20,962 nucleotides of DNA, from IMG/VR virus record IMGVR_UViG_3300048079_000074, positions 1 through 20,962 of that record. One strand, 5' to 3'. Every line of letters starts with the position of its first letter. Positions within the stretch are counted from its first letter, which is position 1. Of this stretch, positions 15,415-20,915 are shown one piece after another. The notes below the pieces were generated by a model. It did not search any database. It was not told the DNA's origin and worked only from the letters and a program-made list of their open reading frames with translations. The DNA comes from a virus. Both the position numbers and the translations under genes were made by a program.

Positions 15415-15615
15415 ATGGCCCTGCTGCCGAGTCCCATGGCGGTCTTCGTCTCGGCGGAGCAGACTGGCTCAGGTGCTGAGCAGAGCGTGGCGCACGGTTT
15501 GGGGACGACGCCGCCCATAATTTTTGTCGTCCCGACCGACACGTCACCTCTGGCGATCGGCTTGTTCACTGTGATTGAGGGGCGCACAACACGACGGACG
15601 TCAAAATTACGGTGA
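15415..15615 (+). CDS. small tail-associated protein, apparently frameshifted near its C-terminus
   Basis: A 66-residue ORF beginning MALLPSPMAVFVSAEQTGSG, with AEQSVAHGLGTTPPIIFVVPTDTSPLAIGLFTVIEG, a pattern I recognise from short beta-rich proteins that follow phage tail-fibre genes. After EG the zero frame degenerates into RTTRRTSKLR, while the -1 frame continues with HNTTDVKITVTTGKKYRVVAMR to a stop at 15651-15653, giving the family's usual length near 79 residues. It is separated from the upstream tail gene by three bases and has only a weak ribosome binding site. Confidence 0.7.
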   Translation: MALLPSPMAVFVSAEQTGSGAEQSVAHGLGTTPPIIFVVPTDTSPLAIGLFTVIEGRTTRRTSKLR

Positions 15616-15653
15616 CCACCGGCAAAAAGTACCGCGTCGTCGCGATGCGGTAG
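15582..15653 (+). other. -1-frame continuation of the preceding small ORF
   Basis: This 23-codon extension (AHNTTDVKITV...) completes the family-like fold of the 15415 ORF. The frame change occurs at the four-G run 15579-15582, where the GAG GGG codons allow tRNA-Gly to re-pair with GGG one base back. A one-base G deletion or a programmed shift would both explain it. Confidence 0.6.
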
Positions 15654-15659
15654 GAAGCT

Positions 15660-16769
15660 CTAGGGACGTTCCGGAGGCGGGAGCGCAGGAGGAGCCCGCA
15701 GGGCGGTTGGTGCCGGCCGTGCGGCCCGCGCGAAGAGTTCCGCCGTCGTGATCTTCTCCCGCGCGGCGTGCCACGAGTAGCCATCGCGCCCGGTCGCGGG
15801 GTTCCGCTCCCAGGTGGCGCCCGAGTAGTAGAGGGCGACGCTGTCGCCAGGCGCGAACACAAGGCTCGAGCGGTAGGCGATCGTCCATCCCGCATCCCGC
15901 GCGTCGAACACGATCCCCGGCCAAGCGGCCCAAGATTCGCCGTCCGCGCTCGACCAGAGCCATTGGTAGGGCGACCCGCCGCAGGTGGCGGTCATGAGCG
16001 CGAGCCATCGCCCGTCGGTGGCCTGCGCCACGTCAAGATGCCAACCAACCATGTTCGTCGGGCGTGGGGCAGACCACGTCAGCCCGTCCGTCGACGTGCG
16101 GAGCGTGACCGGCTGCGGCGGCTGGCCGCAGCCCACGGGCCCGGCGTCCACGGACCAGAGCCTCCAGAGCTCATCGGCCCCCCGCGCGGCTGCTGGGGAC
16201 ACGAGCGAATGGTTGGGCGCGGAGTCGAGCGCCATCGGCACCACCGGTTCATCCCACCGCACGTCGGCTGCCACGAGCACATTGTGGCTGTTTCGGACGG
16301 CCCTCCAATAGTAGCGGATGGCGCCGTCGCCGAGCTCGACGATGTCCGGATCGGAGAGGATTGTGCCGGCCAGGAAGGGCTGGAGCGGATCCGGCTGGAA
16401 GACGGACCATATGGTGTCAGCGTCGGAGCCGCGGACGAGCGTGGGTAACTCGTGGCCCGCATACCCCCAGGGATACGGCATGTACGCGAGCAGTCGCTGG
16501 CCGCCGCCACCGATCGCGTCGAGGTGCACGACTTGGCCTATGGCGTCGAACGTGGGAAGCGCTAGTGGCGTTAGCCGGGGGCCGGCTGTCGGGGGTGGCG
16601 GTGGCTGTGGTGGCGGAGGTGCCGGGGGCTTCGGGTTCGGCTCCTCTGGTGGTGGTGGCGGGTCGATGCCCCGCTGGGTCTCTGGAGCCGATACGGTGCG
16701 CGTGCAGCTCACGAGAAGCAGCGCGAGAGCGAGCAGCACCGAACGGTCGAGCATCAAGCAGTGGATCAT
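15660..16769 (-). CDS. Asp-box (sialidase-like propeller) lipoprotein, candidate moron
   Basis: A 369-residue protein, the only sizeable gene on the minus strand. Residues 1-22 are a lipoprotein signal with lipobox LLVSC, the lipidated Cys being residue 22. Residues 37-60 are a Pro-rich linker. The rest looks like a beta-propeller with two clear Asp boxes, STDGLTW (226-232) and SADGESW (274-280), plus related strands (DEPVVPMALDSAPNHSLV, SSLVFAPGDSVALYYSGATW). Asp boxes mark sialidase and related carbohydrate-active propellers, but catalytic residues cannot be assigned. The protein should be anchored in a membrane of the host cell. It ends six bases from the convergent tail ORF. I chose ATG 16769 for signal-peptide length; ATG 16754 and GTG 16829 are alternatives, and none has a strong ribosome binding site. 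Superinfection exclusion, surface modification or a host-fitness role are all possible. Confidence 0.78.
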   Translation of the reverse strand: MIHCLMLDRSVLLALALLLVSCTRTVSAPETQRGIDPPPPPEEPNPKPPAPPPPQPPPPPTAGPRLTPLALPTFDAIGQVVHLDAIGGGGQRLLAYMPYPWGYAGHELPTLVRGSDADTIWSVFQPDPLQPFLAGTILSDPDIVELGDGAIRYYWRAVRNSHNVLVAADVRWDEPVVPMALDSAPNHSLVSPAAARGADELWRLWSVDAGPVGCGQPPQPVTLRTSTDGLTWSAPRPTNMVGWHLDVAQATDGRWLALMTATCGGSPYQWLWSSADGESWAAWPGIVFDARDAGWTIAYRSSLVFAPGDSVALYYSGATWERNPATGRDGYSWHAAREKITTAELFARAARPAPTALRAPPALPPPERP

Positions 16770-16885
16770 TGCGCCCAGATTTACGGGTATCTGGTTCACG
16801 ATGCAAGGGCGGAGTGCCGTGTCCCCCACCCGATGTTGCCGAACCGGGCTCCCCCCCCTAGGTTAGACATAGCACCGCGAGGCCC

Positions 16886-16937
16886 ACGGGCCCCGTTGAG
16901 AGCGCCTCTCTCCTGAGAGGGCTCCCACGGGGCCCGT
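16886..16937. terminator. large GC-rich stem-loop in the divergent intergenic region
   Basis: ACGGGCCCCG (16886-16895) pairs perfectly with CGGGGCCCGT (16928-16937). Within it, GAGCGCCTCTC pairs with GAGAGGGCTC with one bulged G around a TCCT loop. The + strand continues CGTATTTCG, a weak U-rich stretch. It could terminate transcription arriving from the tail operon, or structure the leader of the lysis genes. Directionality is unresolved. Confidence 0.5.
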
Positions 16938-16956
16938 CGTATTTCGAGGAGTTGAC

Positions 16957-16977
16957 ATGCGGCGACCACTGGAGTGA
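16957..16977 (+). CDS. six-codon leader ORF coupled to the first lysis-region gene
   Basis: ATG 16957 has the strongest Shine-Dalgarno in the region, GAGGAG (16946-16951), at five-base spacing. It encodes MRRPLE and stops at TGA 16975-16977, which overlaps ATG 16977 of the next gene (TGATG). The next gene has no adequate ribosome binding site of its own at useful spacing, so the mini-ORF may deliver ribosomes by coupling. Confidence 0.45.
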   Translation: MRRPLE

Positions 16978-17345
16978 TGGCGCCCCTTGATCCGCCCCAA
17001 CAGTGGATCGTCACCCTGAGCCTCGCCGGCGCAGGGATCGCCTGGGCGTTGAAAACTATCCGGGGCCTCTCTCGGAACGGCAACGGTCCGAGCCCCGTGT
17101 CCTTGGATCTCACGCGGACGCGCCACGAACAGATCATCGCCCGGCTCGAGCAGGTCGCCACGGGCATGGACGCAAGCATCCGCGCCATGGACGCGCTCGC
17201 GGGCGCTTCGGGCGAGACGACCAAGGAGATCCGGGCGCATCACGACGCCGCCGCGCCAGCGATCGCGGCCTCCCTGACCGGATGGACCCAGGTCGCCGAA
17301 CTCCACGCCGCCTACTTCCGCAAGCGGCAGAGGAGACACCCATGA
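16977..17345 (+). CDS. membrane-anchored protein at start of lysis region, function unknown
   Basis: A 122-residue protein with one N-terminal membrane segment (WIVTLSLAGAGIAWALKTI, about residues 10-28), then a hydrophilic helical part (TRHEQIIARLEQVATGMDASIRAMDALAG) with heptad-like spacing and a basic C-terminus RKRQRRHP. One transmembrane helix plus a coiled periplasmic or cytoplasmic domain, followed by holin-like and endolysin genes, suggests a lysis accessory or holin-like role, but no family is recognised. ATG 16977 is preferred because it overlaps the leader ORF stop; GTG 16974 is in frame. It overlaps the next gene by four bases. Confidence 0.7.
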   Translation: MAPLDPPQQWIVTLSLAGAGIAWALKTIRGLSRNGNGPSPVSLDLTRTRHEQIIARLEQVATGMDASIRAMDALAGASGETTKEIRAHHDAAAPAIAASLTGWTQVAELHAAYFRKRQRRHP

Positions 17346-17452
17346 TCTACATCGGGATTGCCGTGGGCCTGATTGTGCTCGGCTGGTGGATCTACACTGC
17401 GCTCGCTGAGGCTGGCCTCTTCTGGCCTACCGATCCACGGTTTCCAGGCTGA
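17342..17452 (+). CDS. 36-residue single-pass membrane protein (holin-like)
   Basis: A very small ORF: MIYIGIAVGLIVLGWWIYTA is one hydrophobic helix, followed by LAEAGLFWPTDPRFPG. The ATG overlaps the preceding stop (ATGA). Size, overlap and the clear hydrophobic helix argue that it is real. It may be a pinholin-like or regulatory membrane peptide, but the charge pattern gives no firm assignment. Confidence 0.65.
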   Translation: MIYIGIAVGLIVLGWWIYTALAEAGLFWPTDPRFPG

Positions 17453-17466
17453 GGAAAGAGGCGCAC

Positions 17467-17694
17467 ATGAACCGGCACTGGCCCCGACTCTCCACCCTGC
17501 CCAGCACGAACGCCTTGGTCGTCAACAGCATTGGCCTGACCTGGGCCACGTATGTGGCCAGCGTCCTGGGCTGGCGACCGCCGGATGGCTGGCTCGCCTT
17601 CATCGTCGCGACGGGCGTCACGGCTGCGGGGCAGTTCTGGGCCAAGCGGCATACGTGGAAGCCTGAGAGTCCCCAGAATGGCGCCGCCCCGTAG
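17467..17694 (+). CDS. small membrane protein, holin candidate
   Basis: A 75-residue protein with two probable hydrophobic stretches, NALVVNSIGLTWATYVASVLGW and GWLAFIVATGVTAAGQFWA, separated by a short RPPD turn, followed by a hydrophilic KRHTWKPESPQNGAAP tail. Two short helices and a charged C-terminus immediately before the endolysin gene fit a class II holin, which would form membrane lesions and release or activate the endolysin. The start is supported by AGGAAAGAGG upstream of ATG 17467. It overlaps the endolysin gene by 17 bases. Confidence 0.68.
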   Translation: MNRHWPRLSTLPSTNALVVNSIGLTWATYVASVLGWRPPDGWLAFIVATGVTAAGQFWAKRHTWKPESPQNGAAP

Positions 17695-18229
17695 TCAGAC
17701 CTTCTGGCGCTCCCTGGGCTGGCTGGTCTCGTGGGAACGCGGCCTCGCCGACGACCCCGCCGATCGGGGCGGTCGCACGCAGGCGGGGATCACGCAGGGC
17801 ACCTACGACGACTGGCGCACCGCGCAGCACCTGCCCTCCCGCCCCGTGGACGAACTGGCGGTCTCGGAATGGTTCAGCATCTACCGGGACCGCTACTGGC
17901 GGGCGGCGCGGTGCGATGATCTTCCGCCGTTGCTGGCGACAGCCGTCTTCGACGCCGCCGTGCATCACGGGCCGGATCGCGCCGTGAAGATGCTCCAGCG
18001 CACAGTGCTGACCGAGCAGGACGGGCGCTTCGGTCCCAAGACCGCGCTCGCGCTCGAGACCGCCCTCGCGCAGCACGGGGAGCGCAACGTCGTCGAGGCC
18101 TACCTCGACTGGCGCGAGGTGTTCTGTGAGCGAATCGCCGCACAAGATCCGAGCCAGCGCGTCTGGCTCGCGAACTGGAAGGCCCGCCTCGTCGCCCTGC
18201 GCACGGCGATCGAGTGGGTGGCGGCATGA
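17678..18229 (+). CDS. endolysin, GH108-like muramidase with peptidoglycan-binding C-terminus
   Basis: A 183-residue lysozyme-like protein. The N-terminal SLGWLVSWERGLADDPADRGGRTQAGIT aligns with the GH108 signature (E-G-G-x-x-x-D-P-x-D-x-G-G-x-T-x-x-G-I-T), and E20 is the expected catalytic Glu. The middle, VSEWFSIYRDRYWRAARCDDLPPLLATAVFDAAVHHGP, has the usual Y-W and FDxAVxxG helices. DGRFGPKTALAL (115-126) matches the PG_binding_3 motif. There is no signal peptide, so it depends on a holin. The first Gly of the EGG motif is Arg here. ATG 17678 lies inside the upstream holin-candidate gene; the ORF is open further 5', but that part is out of register with any homologous sequence. GH108 enzymes are mostly from phages of Gram-negative hosts. 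Confidence 0.9.
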   Translation: MAPPRSQTFWRSLGWLVSWERGLADDPADRGGRTQAGITQGTYDDWRTAQHLPSRPVDELAVSEWFSIYRDRYWRAARCDDLPPLLATAVFDAAVHHGPDRAVKMLQRTVLTEQDGRFGPKTALALETALAQHGERNVVEAYLDWREVFCERIAAQDPSQRVWLANWKARLVALRTAIEWVAA

Positions 18230-18453
18230 GCCTCCGCGCCCCCGTGCTGGGCTGGTTCTACGTAGGCGCCATGCTCGGCTGTCTACTCTTGGCTGTCCAG
18301 TCCCTCTGGACCACGGCCCACCACCGCCAGGCGATCGCGGACTGCCGCACGCAGGCCGACAGCATCCTCGCCGCCGCCGGTCGGGGACTCCGGGTGACGT
18401 TGCCAGACGGCTCGGTGGCGTGGATCGCGCCGCGGGATTCGATCCGCCGATGA
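18226..18453 (+). CDS. small membrane protein, possible inner-membrane spanin
   Basis: A 75-residue protein with an N-terminal transmembrane helix (about residues 9-29, GWFYVGAMLGCLLLAVQSLW) and a helical periplasmic part (RQAIADCRTQADSILAAAG) ending RDSIRR. The position right after the endolysin and the N-in membrane anchor resemble Rz-type i-spanins, but the ectodomain is shorter than usual and no heptad-rich coiled coil is evident. It overlaps genes on both sides by four bases (ATGA), indicating tight coupling. Confidence 0.62.
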   Translation: MSLRAPVLGWFYVGAMLGCLLLAVQSLWTTAHHRQAIADCRTQADSILAAAGRGLRVTLPDGSVAWIAPRDSIRR

Positions 18454-18908
18454 GATTCTTGCTGCTCCTCGCCTTACAGGCTCCGTTCGTGGACCATCCC
18501 GTGCCCGCGATTACCGACGGTGCCCATGCGCAGCTACTCGCCTTGTGGCTCGCGCGCGAGCAGACCGATTCCATGGTGGCGTGCGCGCTGGGTGGGGTGG
18601 ATTCCAGCGGCAGCGTTGGTCGCTATGTGTTCGTGGATTCGGTCTCGACGGATGATGCGGCCTGCAATGCGCCGCGCACCGTGGGGGCCATCATCTTGGT
18701 GCAGCGTCGTGAGTCGGGGGAGGACTACTACCGACCCTACGCGCAGGGGCTCCTCGCGCGCCGGCCGGACCTGATCTTTCTGGCAGTGGCATGGGACACG
18801 ACGCGCGTGTTCGTGCAACGGCGTCTGGTGCTGACGTTGCGACTGTTCGCGTGGGTGCGGACGAAACCGAGACCCATGAACGGGGACCCACTCCGGCGGT
18901 CCCACTGA
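18450..18908 (+). CDS. small secreted protein of unknown function
   Basis: A 152-residue protein beginning MRFLLLLALQAPFVDHPVPA, a likely cleavable signal peptide without a lipobox. The mature part has HAQLLALWLAREQTDSMVACALGG, strand-rich VGRYVFVDSVSTDD, VGAIILVQRRESGEDYYRPYAQGLLARRPDLIFLAVAWDTTRVF. The order of elements faintly recalls JAB/MPN-type folds, but the metal-binding HxH...D residues are missing, so I make no functional claim. It could serve as the outer partner of the preceding membrane protein only if it were membrane-anchored, which is not seen. It overlaps the next gene by one base. Confidence 0.65.
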   Translation: MRFLLLLALQAPFVDHPVPAITDGAHAQLLALWLAREQTDSMVACALGGVDSSGSVGRYVFVDSVSTDDAACNAPRTVGAIILVQRRESGEDYYRPYAQGLLARRPDLIFLAVAWDTTRVFVQRRLVLTLRLFAWVRTKPRPMNGDPLRRSH

Positions 18909-19720
18909 TGGGAGTACCGAAGATCCGCGCCGTGGGTCGGGTCGGCCTAATCTCTGATCTCCATGTCCTCTCGCGGTTCGGCCTCATTCCCCCCGAGTGG
19001 CGGCAGCAGCGGGATCCCGGACGCCCCGTGCAGGAGTATCTGTGGCGCTGTTGGCAGGATTTCGTGTCGCACTGTCCACCGCTCGATGTCCTGCTCGTTG
19101 TCGGCGACGTGGTGGAAGGAACGGTGCAGCTCCGGGCCGCCCCGCGGGGGAATGCGTCCGACGATGCCATGGATCAGATCGACGCCTGCGAAGCAACGCT
19201 CGCGCCCCTCTGCGCGAAAACCCAGAAGACATTTCTGATAGCCGGGACGCCCTTCCATGACTCGCACGGCGAGCGCATGGAGGATCTCGGACGTCGATTG
19301 AAGACGGAGGCGTGGGCCAGTGGCGGGCGCTATTCCGGCCAGGTGTTGAACCTTCAGTGGCGGGGCCTGCGGATCAACGCGAGTCACCACATGACGCGCG
19401 GGTGGGTCTGGCTCGCGGGCGCGGCAAGCCGCACCGCCGTCCTCGCTGCTGCGGCGGAAGCGGCGGAGAAACTCCCGGGCGCGGACATCATTGTGCGCGG
19501 GGACCTGCATACCAAGGTCCTCGCCCGCACGCTCAACAAGTGGGTCTGCTTCCTCCCCGGGTGGACCATGCCAACGCCCCATGCGGTACGAAAGATGGAG
19601 GCTGTCCGCGCCTACCTGGCGACCGACATCGGTGCGGTCGTCATGGAATACGACGGCGAGACGATTGGCTGGCGGTCCTTCGAGTATCCCCTGGCCAAAC
19701 AGTCCGTGGTGCGGGCATGA
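18908..19720 (+). CDS. calcineurin-like metallophosphoesterase
   Basis: A 270-residue phosphoesterase with the metal-binding motifs in order: SDLHV (D17, H19), GDVVEG (G66-D67), a modified third motif GTPFHD (113-118, in place of GNHD/E), NASHHM (H160/H161) and GDLHT (G198-H201, matching GHxH). These ligands coordinate two divalent metals in the family, and the enzyme should cleave phosphomono- or diesters. Substrate is unknown; nucleic-acid processing and nucleotide turnover are both possible. ATG 18908 overlaps the preceding stop (TGATG). It sits beyond the lysis genes and is followed by a winged-helix protein gene, so it may belong to another functional module than lysis. Confidence 0.87.
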   Translation: MGVPKIRAVGRVGLISDLHVLSRFGLIPPEWRQQRDPGRPVQEYLWRCWQDFVSHCPPLDVLLVVGDVVEGTVQLRAAPRGNASDDAMDQIDACEATLAPLCAKTQKTFLIAGTPFHDSHGERMEDLGRRLKTEAWASGGRYSGQVLNLQWRGLRINASHHMTRGWVWLAGAASRTAVLAAAAEAAEKLPGADIIVRGDLHTKVLARTLNKWVCFLPGWTMPTPHAVRKMEAVRAYLATDIGAVVMEYDGETIGWRSFEYPLAKQSVVRA

Positions 19721-19956
19721 AGCCCGAACCGCTGGAGCTGGAGGCGCTGCTCGCCGCGCTCACCACCCAACCAGACGATCCGACCGATGGGTATACGAGC
19801 CGCGATCTGGCGTACCGCACGGGCTGGGACGGCCACCATGTGCTTAAGGCGCTCCACCGACTCGCCCATGAGGGACGGCTGGAAGTGACCCGGGTCCGCC
19901 GGCCGGGGATCGACGGCCGGGTGACGCCCCACACCGTGTATCGGCTGAAATCCTGA
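19717..19956 (+). CDS. small winged-helix DNA-binding protein
   Basis: A 79-residue protein. TSRDLAYRTGWDGHHVLKALHRLAHEGRLEVTRVRRPGIDGRVTPHTVYRLKS has the helix-turn-helix plus beta-wing pattern of wHTH domains, with a recognition helix near HHVLKALHRLAHEG and a wing strand pair around EVTRVRR and HTVYRL. It probably acts as a transcription factor or replication accessory. It overlaps the phosphoesterase gene by four bases (ATGA), so the two are co-expressed. Confidence 0.78.
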   Translation: MKPEPLELEALLAALTTQPDDPTDGYTSRDLAYRTGWDGHHVLKALHRLAHEGRLEVTRVRRPGIDGRVTPHTVYRLKS

Positions 19957-19998
19957 TGTGATGGATTCCGACATGATCGGTAGTGGGTCAGTTTCGGC

Positions 19999-20024
19999 CG
20001 TTACAACCCGAGCAACGGGTAACG
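19999..20024. repeat. inverted repeat upstream of the KGG protein gene
   Basis: CGTTAC (19999-20004) is the exact reverse complement of GTAACG (20019-20024), and CCCG/CGGG pair inside around AGCAA. It lies 15 bases before ATG 20040, where an operator or a translational hairpin could act. No T-run follows. Confidence 0.45.
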
Positions 20025-20039
20025 GTTTAGATTAGGACC

Positions 20040-20282
20040 ATGCCACGCAAGCGCCCCAAACTCCGGCCGGATGTCAACGAAACCGCCTTCCGCACGCTCC
20101 AGGCTGCCCTAGGCGAGAGGCAACGGCCGGAGGGGTCTCCCAACCCCGAGGCGGTCACCAGGGGCCGTAAGGGCGGCAAGAAGGGCGGCCCCGTCCGTGC
20201 CCAGAGACTATCGGCGAAGCGGCGCACCGAGATCGCGCAGAAGGCGGCCCTGGCGCGCTGGGAGAAGCGGAAGTCCGACTGA
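20040..20282 (+). CDS. small basic KGG-type protein, putative nucleic-acid binding
   Basis: An 80-residue, strongly basic protein (MPRKRPKLRPDVNE start). Its C-terminal half, RGRKGGKKGGPVRAQRLSAKRRTEIAQKAALARWEK, matches the KGG-type pattern (KGG repeats, then LSxxRRxEIAxKAAxARW) seen in many bacterial and phage small proteins thought to bind DNA or RNA. The N-terminal 25 residues form a short FRTLQAALGERQ helix. AGGA with short spacing precedes ATG 20040. The inverted repeat just upstream may regulate it. Confidence 0.75.
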   Translation: MPRKRPKLRPDVNETAFRTLQAALGERQRPEGSPNPEAVTRGRKGGKKGGPVRAQRLSAKRRTEIAQKAALARWEKRKSD

Positions 20283-20402
20283 AAGGCCCCTGCGTTAGTT
20301 GCTCAGGTCCCCGAATAGTTGCCGAAAGACCGCCCACCAGTTGACACTTGTATTGGCGCTATCTCCCTTTGATGGGAAACTGGCAACGTCGAGGGATGAA
20401 AG

Positions 20403-20792
20403 ATGGCCGCCATCACGAAATCGGACGCTGCAATTCGCCAAGAGCTGGAACGGCTTCAACGGGAGGACGCGCAGCTCAACGCTCGCAGGGAGCGCATCGC
20501 GATCGAACGTGAGGTGCTACGCAATCTCTTGCGCCTCATTGAGCCGACCGCACTTGATGCTGGCGAGACGAAGATCGGCCCCGCCGACGCTGTGCGGAAG
20601 ATTCTGCGGGATGCTGGCGGTCAGGCACCGCGCCGAGTCGTCCTAGAGCGCGCAGTGTCCATCGTCTCGACGGCGCCCGAGAAGGCGCGCAAGACGGTTG
20701 ATCAAACGATTCGGAACCTGATCAACCTCAAGGGAGAAATCCGTAACGAGGATGGAATCCTGATTCTACAGGACACGAACGGCCACCGGTAA
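20403..20792 (+). CDS. coiled-coil plus winged-helix-like protein
   Basis: A 129-residue protein. Residues 7-48 are a charged coiled coil (RQELERLQREDAQLNARRERIAIEREVLRNLL). Residues 58-123 look like a winged helix (ADAVRKILRDAGGQAPRRVVLERAV, KTVDQTIRNLINLKGEIRNEDGILIL), with a wing-like GEIRNEDGILIL hairpin. A dimeric DNA-binding protein is the simplest reading. GAGGG at 20390-20394, eight bases before ATG 20403, is a good ribosome binding site. A terminator-like hairpin overlaps the 3' end. It could be phage or host DNA, since it sits next to the tRNA gene. Confidence 0.78.
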   Translation: MAAITKSDAAIRQELERLQREDAQLNARRERIAIEREVLRNLLRLIEPTALDAGETKIGPADAVRKILRDAGGQAPRRVVLERAVSIVSTAPEKARKTVDQTIRNLINLKGEIRNEDGILILQDTNGHR

Positions 20793-20808
20793 TGGTGGCC
20801 GTTCGTGT
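20773..20808 (+). terminator. 15-bp perfect hairpin with the stop codon in its loop
   Basis: 20773-20787 and 20794-20808 are exact reverse complements (15 bp) around the loop GGTAAT, which contains the TAA stop of the preceding gene. It lies immediately upstream of the tRNA gene. No U-tract follows (GTGTAAGCG), so a factor-independent terminator is uncertain. An mRNA 3'-end stabiliser or a Rho-blocking stem are other options. Confidence 0.6.
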
Positions 20809-20819
20809 AAGCGACGTGC

Positions 20820-20915
20820 GGTGGGGTGGCAGAGTGGCTTAATGCTGCGGACTCAAAATCCGTCGGGGTGACCTTCGTAGGGGAGCCCCCGTGGGTTCGA
20901 ATCCCACCCCCACCG
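20820..20915 (+). tRNA. tRNA-Leu (anticodon CAA), class II
   Basis: The cloverleaf reads: acceptor GGTGGGG (20820-20826) pairing with CCCCACC (20908-20914), a three-base-pair D stem (GCA/TGC), anticodon stem GCGGA/TCCGT with loop CTCAAAA (anticodon CAA at 20854-20856), and T arm GTGGG-TTCGAAT-CCCAC (20891-20907). The variable arm (20864-20890) is 27 bases and itself folds. Pairing can extend outward to nine bases (20818/20916), followed by A and CCA at 20917-20920, so mature ends are ambiguous. Anticodon and its stem argue for Leu; the D arm and a G discriminator look Ser-like. Confidence 0.85.

Noticed and set aside
16318-16866. 182-codon + strand frame with a Gly-rich stretch
   Set aside because: The Gly run is the complement of the Pro-rich stalk of the minus-strand lipoprotein, which has a lipobox and Asp boxes.
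16952-16980. TTGACA as a promoter for the lysis region
   Set aside because: It sits between the Shine-Dalgarno and ATG of the leader ORF, and the -10 position (about TGATGG) falls on the next gene's start codon.
20341-20369. Promoter with TTGACA -35 upstream of the 20403 gene
   Set aside because: The -35 is perfect, but the -10 position at 17-base spacing reads TCCCTT, and no other spacing gives an acceptable box.
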